A DNA stretch of 64,000 nt from Altica lythri. Its lineage: Eukaryota > Arthropoda > Insecta > Coleoptera > Chrysomelidae. The notes beneath the pieces are model-generated. The model ran no database searches and was not told the origin of the DNA. It saw only the letters and a program-made list of their open reading frames with translations. The translations under genes and the position numbers were made by a program. Every line of letters begins with the position of its first letter. Positions within the stretch are counted from its first letter, which is position 1. Location: contig OZ034808.1 in the NCBI GenBank assembly GCA_964028335.1, forward strand, positions 31,301,379 to 31,365,378. Reading direction: 5' to 3'. Of this stretch, positions 1 through 10,020 are shown one piece after another.

Positions 1-270
1 TGGTTACGGGGTGGTCTGATTTTACATAATTTTTTTAGTTACCAACAATAGGTAAAAATCGATATAAAAAAATTCTTACTCCTAGTATTTCTTGCAAAGT
101 AGGAATTTGAAGTACCTATACATGAAGTATAATATATAAAAGAAAGTTGTGTTAGTTACACTATTTATAACTCAAAAACGGCTTAACCGATTTCGCTGAA
201 AATTGGTAGGAAGGTACCTTAGAACCAGGAGACGGACATAGGATAATTTTTATCCCATTCGACCGCGTTT
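1..270 (+). repeat. Probable dispersed retroelement 3' UTR fragment
   Basis: The stretch includes the phrases 'aaccgatttcgctgaaaatt' (about 187-206) and 'ggacataggataatttttat', a layout common near the 3' ends of insect non-LTR elements. No reading frame is preserved and both ends are undefined. The call rests on resemblance only. Confidence 0.3.
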
Positions 271-494
271 CTTTAATATTCCAATACAAATTATCTATTT
301 ATTATATACTTCAATGAATTCCTAATAGATGGCGATGTAAGCTAATTTGTTTGGATATTATCTAGGTTACAGATACCCAGTAGATGGCGTTTATTTCGAT
401 TTCTTAATAAATAGAAAACCAAGAAACTAAAGTGTAATGAAAAATAGTCGAAAAACATGCGGAAAAAAACTAAGTAATTACTTACTAAATTAAG

Positions 495-755
495 TACTAC
501 GACGCCACTGTAAGGTGGCGCAGTTGATATCTCACATATTTTCACGAGAAATTCTTACTTCATAAATTACTATCACCCGACTGTAAGGTGGCGCAGTTAG
601 TAGGTATCTTATTTATTTAAACGAGCTATTCTTGCGAAACTAAGTACCTACTATAACGCCAACGTAAGGAGACGCAGTGTATATTCTATATATTTATACC
701 GGTAATTCTAATGTAACCAAGTAGGTACTATGCGCCACCGTAAGGTGGCGCATTT
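495..755. repeat. Tandem array of a palindromic ~77-bp unit
   Basis: Four diverged units, with cores near 511, 584, 665 and 741. Each core reads roughly GCGCCACC-GTAA-GGTGGCGC. The best copy (731-752) is a perfect hairpin with arms TGCGCCACC and GGTGGCGCA and loop GTAA. The spacers are AT-rich and share 'atctcacatat'-like text. Related cores recur at 59940-60110. A weak GATGGCG echo lies at 329-335. This is a minisatellite or hairpin-carrying element of unknown class. Confidence 0.7.
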
Positions 756-1050
756 ATTATCTAATATATTTATTCGATACAGTCCAGAATACAACGAAAA
801 AAATAGTAAAAAGTTGGAAACTAACGAGAAAATATGACAAAAATGACAAAACCAACAAAATTATTAAAGACAATAAAAAACGAGACAAAATAGTAAAAAA
901 GTTTGCCGAGTCAGCTAGTTTGTAGATATTTAGTATTTTCCAGTTTGCTCTAAATATGAATTCCTTATGCACAACCCTACGGTTTCTTATGGGCTTCTTG
1001 CGTTTATTTGCTTACAAACCTTATTCTTTATGATTATTATTTATATTTAT
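756..1050. other. AT-rich stretch, nothing recognised
   Basis: Low-complexity AT-rich DNA with runs of A on the plus strand. An open frame on the minus strand (757-972) is hydrophobic and Phe/Leu-rich, as expected from translated AT-rich DNA. No gene is supported. Confidence 0.5.
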
Positions 1051-1054
1051 GTAA

Positions 1055-2150
1055 CTACTAGCAGCCCGCCCCGGCTTTGCACGGGGATTAAAGAAAAATA
1101 ACAAAAGCCATTAAATTTATTGGGTCAACGCTTCCCTGTAAACAATATTACATGTTGTTTTATTTTCTGGCAGCAAAATAAATTGATTTTCAGGTGCTCC
1201 GACCCGCCTTAGGCGGTTGGCCATAAGGAAAATCGATCCCTACTATTTGGAAGGTTTGACCTTGAGACTTATTATTAGTAAAAGCGAAAGATGTTTTGAT
1301 AGGAAATTGAAGCGGTTTAAGGAGATTTGATAGATCAGTTGGGATCATCGGTATCCTCAGTGTATGAGCTAGTTGACCAGCTGGTGGTTCAGTTATATTG
1401 GTTGCTACAACTTAATTGTCCTTTAATTCCTTTATAAGTAGCCTCGCCCCATTGCACATGCTAAATTTGTGATATCTGTCGTGATTATGAAATAAGTTAT
1501 TTTGATAAGGATAAATACCAAGATAAAAACTTTTAAAAAATTAAAAAATAGTTATTGTGACGTAACTATAACATTCAAAAATTCAAAAAATTCGTCCATA
1601 TTTCTCAAAGAGACCGGAGTATGTAAATACCAAGTAAAAATAAATTAAAGTCTCGGTCTCAGCAATAATATTATTTATATTAATTCTTATTGTTACGCGT
1701 TTCGCTCATACGAGCATCATCAGACTTCTAAAATATAACTAGAATAATTGCTGGAGTACAATAAATAAAATTAATAAACTTACATTAACTTAAGTACATC
1801 TCACTGACAAATTACATATAACAGTTAGACATATGCTGTCGCGGCATTTTTTGTAGATATTTATATATTCTTCAAAATCGTAGTAAATTATTTTATTCTA
1901 TAATCAATAGTATTCTCAGCGCACGCGATGTAAGGATTTTAAGGTCATTTTTGGTTACATTAATGGCATTTTAGTAAGGATCCCCATTTTTTTTTAAATA
2001 AAACATAGCCTATGTCACTCGGGAATAGTGTAGCTTGCCAACGGTGAAAGAATTTTTGAAATCGGTCCAGTAGTTTCGGAGCCTATTCATTTCAAACAAA
2101 CAAACAAACAAAAAATCAAACCTTTCCTCTTTATAATGTTAGTATAGATG
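1055..2150 (+). mobile_element. Nonautonomous retroelement-like repeat, possibly composite
   Basis: It begins with a GC-rich head (agcagcccgccccggctttg, 1061-1080) and ends with a tail containing 'aaatcggtccagtagtttcg' (2059-2078), an (AAAC)n run and 'tataatgttagtatagat' (2133-2150). This head and tail pairing is shared in style by the repeat at 50830-51395. The middle (about 1400-1930) is AT-rich, holds a hammerhead-like motif on the minus strand and may be a separate insertion. No coding frame survives. I associate this repeat type with insect genomes but cannot name a family. Confidence 0.5.
1692..1727 (-). ncRNA. Hammerhead-like core motif (weak)
   Basis: On the minus strand: CTGATGA (1723-1717), one extra U, a 4-bp hairpin GCTC/GAGC with loop GTAT, GAAA (1703-1700), then palindromic ACGCGT and A at the cleavage position. 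The core order matches a hammerhead ribozyme, but the unpaired U between CUGAUGA and stem II and the lack of a clear stem I argue against activity. Such motifs occur in Penelope-like elements, which is my tentative reading. Confidence 0.3.
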
Positions 2151-2188
2151 ATCATTTATATTTTTTGTAAATTACTAAGTGAATAAAC

Positions 2189-2208
2189 ATTATTATTATT
2201 ATTATTAT
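2189..2208. repeat. (ATT)n microsatellite
   Basis: About six uninterrupted TAT/ATT triplets follow a retroelement-like tail. Confidence 0.85.
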
Positions 2209-2209
2209 A

Positions 2210-2990
2210 TGTGTGTTTTCCCATAGTTCTTAATTCTTTGTAATTTCTTGTTCGTAGCCTGATTTGTGGTTATTTAGATCTTTAAATTTTTAATTTTCAA
2301 ACTGTCTTAAAAAAGATAAGGAATATTGGTAGTTCTTTAACAGAAATTTGATCGAGATAAATATGAGAATTCTTGTCACTGTTCAATAATCTGAAGATAT
2401 TATAAAGATGAAAATTGTGTGCTGTTCAACAATTTATATTTTCGTCTTATGACCGGTGAAGTTATTATGTATAGTACCTCTTACATAAAAATTTACAATC
2501 AAACTTGAAGAAAAAAAGAAGATAAAAAGTGCATGTTTTTATTTTTGTAATTTATTATGAAATGTTTATTTTTCAAAGTAATAACTGCTTATTTTTATTA
2601 TGTGTACGTACAGCTTTCTTGTATTTTTTAACCGCAAATGTATTTTTCTATTTATTTTTCTAATTGTAAATAAATACGATTTGTTGGTGTTTATACGTAA
2701 AAACTTGGCTATAAATACTAATAAACATTTTAATGCTCATGAAGATTTACGTGGGAAAGACATGTTTTAAAAAATATTATTTCCTTCATAATGAGTAATT
2801 TTATATTTTATTGTATGCAAAAATTGTGAACATCATCTTTTTCGTTTCGCGGTAATATTAGTTAGAGGCTATTAAACCATTATTTTATAGTTATTGTTTT
2901 GAAAATGGATATAAAACATTTTTAAAAAACTATATAATAGGAAAATAATAACAGTAAATAATCTATTTTTTATTCTTCCTAGAGTTTCTA
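2210..2990. other. AT-rich stretch, nothing recognised
   Basis: No frame, repeat or structure stood out on either strand. Confidence 0.5.
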
Positions 2991-2994
2991 CTAC

Positions 2995-3400
2995 ATTATG
3001 TAGAACTTTACTTTGTAGTTCTACAACCCTTGATGGGTGCTGGCACTGCTGGCTGACCAAACAATACGCCTTCACTCCTTTCGATCATGCATTAGATCTA
3101 GCGGATCTGTTATCCCCATTGCTCTTAAATCTTCATATATGTTATTTTCAATCTAAATCGTGGTCTTCCCATCGGTCTCCTACCTTTAAGTGTTTCTTCC
3201 CACACTAATTTAATAAGTTTATCTCTTTGGTTTTATTTCTTGGACAATATCTGGAGCTCTATATAACTCTGTTAATTCGGCGTTTGTACTTATTCTGTAT
3301 TGTAGTGTTATCCCATCTTTTTCTGGACCATATATTCTTCGTAAAAGACTTCTTTCATATATCCTTAATTAATTTCTATTTGAATACAAAGTTGCAACCA
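2995..3400 (-). pseudogene. CR1/RTE-like LINE 3' end, decayed
   Basis: Read on the minus strand, the C-terminal part of a non-LTR reverse transcriptase can be followed with frame changes: a LRRIYGP-like segment (near 3330), then the basic GRRPMGRPRFRLK motif (near 3160-3200), then a short tail that reads GQPAVPAP (near 3040) before a stop. The G-RRGRPR-W-like patch and the final 'Q-S-P' tail are typical of these C-termini. The polypeptide is interrupted by stops in every frame, so the copy is dead and 5' truncated. Confidence 0.6.
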
Positions 3401-3419
3401 ATTAAATAATAACAATTCC

Positions 3420-4200
3420 CTTCCTCTTCAGTATACTTTTTCAACAAGTCTCTACCTATCACATTGTTTTATGTAGAAAAATATTTTCAATGTTTAGGTA
3501 ATATTATTAAAACGAGCTTTTATATTTTGACTAGATTTTTCTTTCCTTTATATTAAAAATAACGAAAGGGACATTTAATCTACCAGAAAGATGATCAACT
3601 TTCGTCTCGAGTAATGTATACTATTTTTCTTTCAATTATTATTCAATATATCTTTTTATCAAGTCTCTACCTATCAGCCTGCTTTGTACAGAAAACTATA
3701 TTTACTGTTAACTTGAAGTTATAATGTTTTACTAGATTATACTATGTGAGGTTTGAAGGTCTCCAATTGCTAAGAATATTGCTCACATAAATACATTATT
3801 CTATGTGAGGTTTGCAGGTCTCCAATTGCTAAGAGTGTTGCTCACATAAACATCGCAGTATATCTGTTTCATTTCGACACATCACATCATGACATTATCC
3901 AATTTTAGGGGTTGCTAGAAAAGTGTCCTTTGCTAATTTTCTATAATAATTCAGTACTACCATTGCTGTAAACTGTTCTTATATCTATATTCTATCAGAC
4001 TTTCTCTAAGCTTTTGTTTGCAAAGCTTTCGAATTGATTAAAATACTAACTCTTAATAATGCACAAGAACTCAACTTTATCTTTTGCCTTGCCTGTATGA
4101 GAAACTAGTATTGGTTGATTAATATATTGTTTATTGATATTAAGAGATTGGCAAAAGTTTTGTAAAAGTAAAGAATAGACTATTTACTATCATAACCGAA
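3420..4200. other. AT-rich spacer around the 3.7-kb duplication
   Basis: Apart from the duplication at 3735-3852, only scattered similarity is seen, such as 'caagtctctacctatca' at about 3446 and again at 3660, a diffuse older duplication roughly 215 bp apart. Confidence 0.4.
3735..3852. repeat. Two tandem ~65-bp units with inverted ends
   Basis: Two units, at about 3743-3790 and 3805-3850, both contain 'ggtctccaattgctaaga'. Each starts ATGTGAG and ends CTCACAT, so each can fold into a small hairpin. The two differ at only a few positions, so the duplication is fairly recent. Confidence 0.7.
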
Positions 4201-4214
4201 ATCATTTAACTCGC

Positions 4215-4990
4215 GATCAAATGTTACCAGCTGTTGGAATGCTTCAAAATGGAACTCAAATTGATGTTGCGGAACGCTTGCAAACATTGCAAAGCGTTAT
4301 AGTGAGTACGGTAGTGTTTCTGAAAGGTACCTAAGTCTTTAACGTATCACTAGCCCAGCACAAAGACCGTTTAATTGTTTAAATGACTCGCCGCAACCCT
4401 CAAGTAATAAGACGCTTCCAAGATGCTCTTAATGTGCAGATATCGGAAAGTACCATCAGAAACAGAAGATATCAACCTTTATACAGAAGTAATCTCACAC
4501 TCCGATTAATTTGAGTTAACGAACATGTAGATAGGAAAGAAAATCAATGGGCCTCAGTTTTATTTACGGATAAATCTTGCTTTGGTTTGTATCCACGTAG
4601 GATAAGAGCCTGGAACGAAACTGGCTAAGCAGCGGTTCTTCAAAATGTTAAGAAAGTGCACATCTATAGAATGGAACTGTAATGGTGTGTGGGCTGGCAT
4701 AAGACTGGGAAGAAGGATACATTGTTGAAGACTTTTTTAACCGCTGAATATTTTTAACAATTTTTTACATCATGTTTCATGTTGTCTTGTCACAAAGGAG
4801 AGTTGCTGAACCCAGTTATATTTTAATGCATGTCAATGCACTCCTACAAAATATCAATGTTTTGTTATGGCCTGCTTAATCGCCAGATCTAAATCCTAAA
4901 GACCATTCAATTAACAATTATTCGGGAACAGCAGTTTGAAAACCGAAACCAGCTCTTTGCAGCCCTAATTTCTTTAAAAATTATTGTACG
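4215..4990 (+). pseudogene. Tc1-like transposase pseudogene
   Basis: Cut-and-paste transposase of the IS630/Tc1/mariner superfamily, which would bind terminal inverted repeats and insert at TA. The N-terminal helix-turn-helix region reads MLQNGTQIDVAERL (about 4233-4275), followed by RRNPQVIRRFQDALNVQISE (near 4386-4445). The catalytic region reads VLFTDKSCFGLYPRRIRAW (first Asp near 4567), then a HVNALLQN block (near 4830) where the second catalytic Asp is replaced by Asn, then WPA-stop-SPDLNP (near 4870-4900), after which the expected IEH reads KDH. Several stops and frameshifts make it non-functional. No intact terminal repeats were located. Confidence 0.8.
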
Positions 4991-5039
4991 CTACAGTATA
5001 TTGTTGAAATTTTAAATTTTTAGCAAAGACAGTAAATGT

Positions 5040-6150
5040 TTAGTAAATTTACTTTATTAAGAACTACCCTTATTTATTCTTACTGCCTGAAATTTCATTT
5101 AAAAAAAATATCCCTATACCATTTTGGTGTGTTTATTGATAGGCTAACTCGTTCGTCTCTGTAAATACACAAAATGTTCTTAAAATTTTGGTACGATTCC
5201 ATAAACGTACACTCCCTGTACTACGCAAAAACGGTAAAACAAGAAATGCCCTTCAGGCTACTACAACCGAGTGATGTGACTATGCTATAGTGACTGGCTG
5301 CTGAAAGACTTATGACGCGCTACTTCTCGTTGGTTATGACCTTTTTTGTTCCGTAAAAAGCATTTACAATACAAGAATTACCACTTCTTGTCATCATTCC
5401 AGTTTTCAGACGAGTAAATTTTTATTGTTTTAAGTTACTTCTATGTTGTATATATTATTTATAAAAGATTGTATATCTATATTTTTCATCTCAGATATTA
5501 TAAATAAAACATTTTGTCAATTAGGACCGGTATGTTGTCACCATTTTTTTCCACTAATTAGCTGAGGGTCAAATAAATTTAAGGCACTCTTATTTGTTTA
5601 TTAAAAAGCTGTAATTTTTTTTTGTGAACTAATCTAGCGATAATAATCATTTAAATGTTATTCAAAATCATTATACACCTCCTTTGTTTAAACAACGATG
5701 TGGGACCACAAAAGCGCTGTTTTTAATAGTTTTTTGTTCCACACCTTAATAGAATAAGTTTAAATATTGACAAACACCCTATTTGAATGTAGACATTGTA
5801 AAGTAAAGTAGTCTGAAAATATAACTAAAAAAGAAAGAAAAAACAAAAAGTGGTAGCGCCGGTACACAAAAGAATCTCATAGTCATGTCTAAATTTAAAT
5901 CGTGACAAATACTTATTTTCAAAATAGATTGTACGATAGTCATACGCTTTAATAAAAAGCTTTTGATTGCACGATTTTGTTAACACACTTTGTTCACTTG
6001 TAGTTTTTTTGATTTTAATAATTTTATCGAATTACTTTTTGATATATACAAATCGCTGTACGTTTACATTATTTTATCTATTTTAAAACTACGGTATCAA
6101 TTGATTTAACAATTTTAAATGTATAAGTCGAATATTCATATATTTATTCA
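5040..6150. other. AT-rich stretch with a slightly GC-richer patch
   Basis: Mostly featureless. A short less AT-rich patch at about 5220-5400 is not recognised. 'aaatacacaa' and 'gtgtttattgatag' near 5140 may be terminal debris of the Tc1-like element, but I could not pair inverted ends. Confidence 0.35.
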
Positions 6151-6156
6151 TACGTA

Positions 6157-6293
6157 ATAGTATATTACACTACAAGGGCAGAAAGTTTGAGATTCCTGCA
6201 CTGCGCGACATGATGCCTGAGGCGAATCCGTGGGCATCATGGCGTGAAGTGCAGGGCTCTCAAACTTTCTGCTCATGTAGTGTAATATACTAT
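6157..6293. repeat. Long near-perfect hairpin (137 bp)
   Basis: The outer 18 bases (6157-6174, atagtatattacactaca) are exactly reverse-complementary to 6276-6293. The arms continue with few mismatches for about 60 bp each to a short loop near 6217-6234. It looks like a palindromic MITE. It is GC-richer than its surroundings and has no coding potential. It abuts the next TIR element with no spacer. Confidence 0.8.
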
Positions 6294-6500
6294 TTTTCTT
6301 TGTACTATGCCGAAAGTACGAAGGAAATTGACTTCTGTTAAAAGATATTGATGCCTGCCCTGACAGTGTCAGTGATATCAGTGCAGGAATAATTTCTTTC
6401 GGCCCGCTGGCTGCGCGACATTATCGCGACATAAAAGTTAGGCTTTCTGCCGTAATATTAAAGCTGAAACGACATATTTCGGCATAGTATAAAGAAAAAT
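6292..6500. mobile_element. MITE with ~24-bp terminal inverted repeats
   Basis: The left end (6292-6315, beginning atttttctttgtactatgcc) is reverse-complementary to the right end (6477-6500) with one mismatch. The interior includes 'ctgcgcgacattatcgcgac', which shares 'ctgcgcgacat' with the preceding hairpin, so the two may be related or parts of one composite element. No transposase is encoded and the superfamily is unknown. Confidence 0.6.
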
Positions 6501-6945
6501 GTATTTGATTTTTTCTTGTGAGTGCTAAATTTGGCTAGAATCTTTTATCAAGGAGTCAGAAATTTTTAATAACATAATCCTACTGCTGTTGAAAACCTAC
6601 AGTTAATTAGAAACTAAAACAATTTAATTAAAAGAATAGAAATCTTATTGAAAATCAAGCATGTTCCATATTCCATATCTATAGAAACAAACAGTGTATC
6701 ACAAATAGTATATCACAAGAGCGAAAGTTGATTATCTCTCCCTAAAGATGAATTACCTCAAGTTCGCCTCGAGGGTAGTTGATCTACCGAGATGCACAAT
6801 AAACTCTTGTTTCGAGTAATATATACTATTTTAGTAGATTTATATCTACTATTCAGCTGGTTCGCAGGTCACGACTTCGGGAAAATTTCACTACAGTTTT
6901 TCGTTTTGGGCCTCCCTGACCTCAAAAACACCTTCCGTTCAAAAG

Positions 6946-6946
<1 letters not shown>

Positions 6947-6987
<41 letters not shown>
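6947..6987. repeat. (TA)n microsatellite
   Basis: About 20 TA dinucleotides run on into a short palindromic 'gtacatatatatgta'. Open frames across this run (Tyr-Ile repeats) are artefacts. Confidence 0.95.
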
Positions 6988-6989
<2 letters not shown>

Positions 6990-6992
<3 letters not shown>

Positions 6993-7680
6993 TATATATG
7001 TATAGTTCCGATATAACGAAATATGTGGACACGATAGCGGTCGCATTTCTTAACGGATCGAAATGAAATTTGGTACAAAAATCAATCGTCCCAAAATCTC
7101 GGTCGAGTTCGTTAATGGGCCAAATCGGTAAGGCCGTTTGGGCGTGACATCAAATCAAAATGGAAAAAAATTCGTAACTTTTTTACTTCACCCTGCACAA
7201 AAAAATGTTAGGGGACATTTTTGTTTGTCTTAAAGAGACCTACAACTTTTATCTGAAACATTTTTTTCTGAAACGTATACTTTAATATATTTAATTAATA
7301 TAAATCTACTGATGCGCCTGGCTTACCAAGGGCCATTTTTTCTTTCTATCTGGTCGAAAATTTGTAGTCTGCAATGCGCGACAAACAGAGCTAATCCTGG
7401 CATTTATTGTGTTTCGTATCAGCATACATATAGACTTTCGATAGAAGTATGTGGGAAGAGCAATCGAGTTTTTGAACAGAATGGAAAGAAAATTAAATTA
7501 TCATCTATTATCAAAATGAAATATAATCCTAAACGGAAATAAGTACAGTTACAGTGGACTGAAGGTGGTTGTTCAGCTCAGTTAACTCTGAAAAGTAGTG
7601 CACAACCTTTTGGACCAGTTGGATAAAAATATTCGTGAAAAAACACCCGGTTTACAGAAAAAAAAAACATTTTTCATCAA
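6990..7680. other. Unassigned, less AT-rich stretch
   Basis: 7010-7330 contains text of the kind seen in transposon 5' or 3' UTRs ('aatgaaatttggtacaaa', 'tttttacttcaccctgca'). An open frame at 7312-7542 (76 codons, plus) has no recognisable domain and no promoter or splice context, so I do not call it a gene. Confidence 0.35.
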
Positions 7681-7681
7681 G

Positions 7682-8520
7682 TGTAACGTTCGTTTTTGAG
7701 TATATCCTCCGGACTATATTTTTATTTATTTCATTTTTATCGCGCCGATGCGGATGGTCAGTTCGCGTCGATTTGATAGGAGAAAGTTTATTACTTCGTT
7801 AGAAAATTATTTCAATTCTTTCATTTTATCTTCGATTCTAAATAAAAACGGAAATATTTTCTGATTACCTTGGCCCTTCATTTAGTAAGTACATTTTTGC
7901 TTCAGTATTAATTTTTATTTGTATTAAATTATCCAAATTGCGGTGAATTTATTATTTTTAAAATTTTACTAACATTTAATTTCAAATACTGTGAAAGGTC
8001 CGTTTTTTGTGGTGTTAATATATATAAACATGGAATGAAATTAATTTTTTCTTGAGATTTGGAGAACCAGATAGCGAATGTATTTTTATAGTAAATTACT
8101 TAAAGGTTGAAGTTTTGATTATAATTTTATTATTAGGGTTATTACCACATCAAAGAAGGGCCCTTTTAAGGATTACCGTAAAACTGAAAAGTTTCGCTGC
8201 CTACAGACAGCCATTTTGATCATTAGAAGTCGACACAAAGTGAAACACAAAGGACACCAAGGAAGTTTCCTTGAAAGAAAACCCATTTCCATTCACGTTT
8301 GGATTTAGAGCAGTTCCGATCCACAATAAATCAAGCTCTATAAATCAACTTAAAACTGATTTTACCGTTTTTTATTTGTTTGTCTGTACTTTGCGCCCTA
8401 AATTAATGTTTGGAAAGGGTTGGTAAAGACTCAGAAGGAAGCCACGACCCTCAGGAGCTAGCCTAGGGTAATTTAAGGGTTACAAATTGGCGCCCAACGC
8501 CAATGTATTTTTTTTAAAGG
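7682..8520 (+). mobile_element. LTR retrotransposon 5' LTR with PBS, rest lost
   Basis: A candidate LTR runs from TGTAAC (7682) to GTTACA (8484), giving the expected TG...CA ends with 6-bp inverted termini. Three bases later comes a primer-binding site complementary to the 3' end of tRNA-Lys (8488-8499). That places this as a 5' LTR of a gypsy-like element of about 803 bp. gag/pol is absent: within 30 bp the sequence passes into a mariner fragment. No second LTR was found in the window, so the LTR start is inferred from the terminal motif alone. Confidence 0.6.
8488..8499 (+). promoter_or_regulatory. Primer-binding site, tRNA-Lys type
   Basis: TGGCGCCCAACG matches the complement of the tRNA-Lys 3' end used by many insect gypsy-like elements for minus-strand priming. 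It follows the LTR end after AAT. Confidence 0.75.
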
Positions 8521-8530
8521 ATTAATTAAG

Positions 8531-8830
8531 CTACACAAGAAAATGTACGTGTTCACATAAGTTTGTTGACGATGGCTTAATTGAACGAATTAAAGTATAA
8601 ATTGCTTGAACAACCAGTATTAACCAGTTTTGGATCCCTCCGACTATTACCTCTTCAGAAACTTGAAACAATTCCTTCGTGAAAAACGTTTTTCGTCGAA
8701 TGAAGAAGCTATTGCAGCCGCGCAACAATATTTTGCAGAGCTTTCGGAAAATCATTACAAGGATGGTATAAAATTAATGGAGGATCATTGGAATAAGTGT
8801 GATCAATCTGAGGGAGATTATATTGAATAA
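8531..8830 (+). pseudogene. mariner transposase C-terminus
   Basis: DD34D mariner transposase fragment. The final 66 codons are open: the segment PSDYYLFRNLKQFLREKRFS follows the usual third catalytic Asp context (S/A-P-SD-Y-LF), then the conserved tail AAAQQYFAEL, HYKDGIKLMEDHW and GDYIE before the stop at 8828. Upstream, HTS-LTMA-LNELKYKLLEQP can be followed in another frame back to about 8531, so there is a frameshift just before the catalytic Asp. The N-terminal two thirds are missing. The fragment directly abuts the LTR/PBS remnant. Confidence 0.85.
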
Positions 8831-8889
8831 AAAACCAATTTCATTAAAAAATACACATTCTTTCCAAAACTTTTCAAACAATCTGTATA

Positions 8890-10020
8890 ATACAGTATTC
8901 TAGCATGAAAAATTCCTTTCTTTTATCTGTTTGTTTCTAAACTAATAGAAACTTTAGAAATTTGTGTTTTGTTAGTAATAAGGTGGTATCAGTTGATTAG
9001 AAAGATAAAAAAAAAAAATTTGAAAAAACAGGATTAACAAAAAAAAATGTTTCAGAAAATTTGGTAGGTATAGCAAGTAAACACAAAAAATTAACAAGCT
9101 TCATATAAATAACAACGTGGGTAGTCACCATATGGGACGTTTAAGGCATGATTACTATTTTAAGTTGTTTTAAAGATAGTTTTATGTCTGTAAATTTAAA
9201 TATTTAATATTCCAGTAAAGTTTCGATAAATAACGAATAATTAAGGATTACGGTAATTCTATTAACTGTGTAATTTTCTTCTGGTTAAGTAGCTATTATT
9301 TGATATCTTTTTCTGTAATATTATATACCGGTAACAGTTGTTTTATTAACTTCTTCGTTGTGGGTCTTATAAAAAAAGTTAGATACTTAATACTAAGTAA
9401 TGATTATATCTTTCTTAAATTTTTAACGTGAAATTTATTGTTAAAAAATAACTTACCTATATGGTTTCTGATAGTCTAATAGTTAATCTGAAAATAAAAT
9501 AAAAATACATATTGTAATAAATTAAATCTTTATAGGAAATAGGTCTAAAATTAATAAATAATTTCACCGCAGGTATATTGCGGTTTTTTTATATCTTTCG
9601 TTTCCTTAGAATTTTAAAGGAAACAAGTTGATAAAGATTCTCTGAATATGCATACATACACGCAATATATATTATATAATACATAAATTAAAATAATAAA
9701 TTTCCATTTTCAAAAATTATTACAGATATGCTTAATTATTATCATTACGGCAGGAAATAAGTAAACCACTGGAAATGTCACAATGGACTTTATAAATAAG
9801 TAAATGTACGCAGGAAAATATTTAATCAGGAAATTTGGTTAATTTTTTCTATATTAGAATTTTAAAGTGTATATATGTATATATATAGTGTATTTTTGTT
9901 TTCTCAATATTAAGAGGAAACAAATGAGGTCAATAAACACAAGCAGATAATTAACATACAAATGAATATCGAATTAAAAAAACATTAATTAATATCCTAA
10001 AAATCAATTATGTATACTAG
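8890..10020. other. AT-rich stretch, nothing recognised
   Basis: No coding or repeat signal stood out. Short TATA-rich patches occur at 9665-9680 and 9870-9890. Confidence 0.5.

Noticed and set aside
6792..7078. Open frames on both strands with Tyr-Ile repeats
   Set aside because: They are translations of the (TA)n microsatellite.
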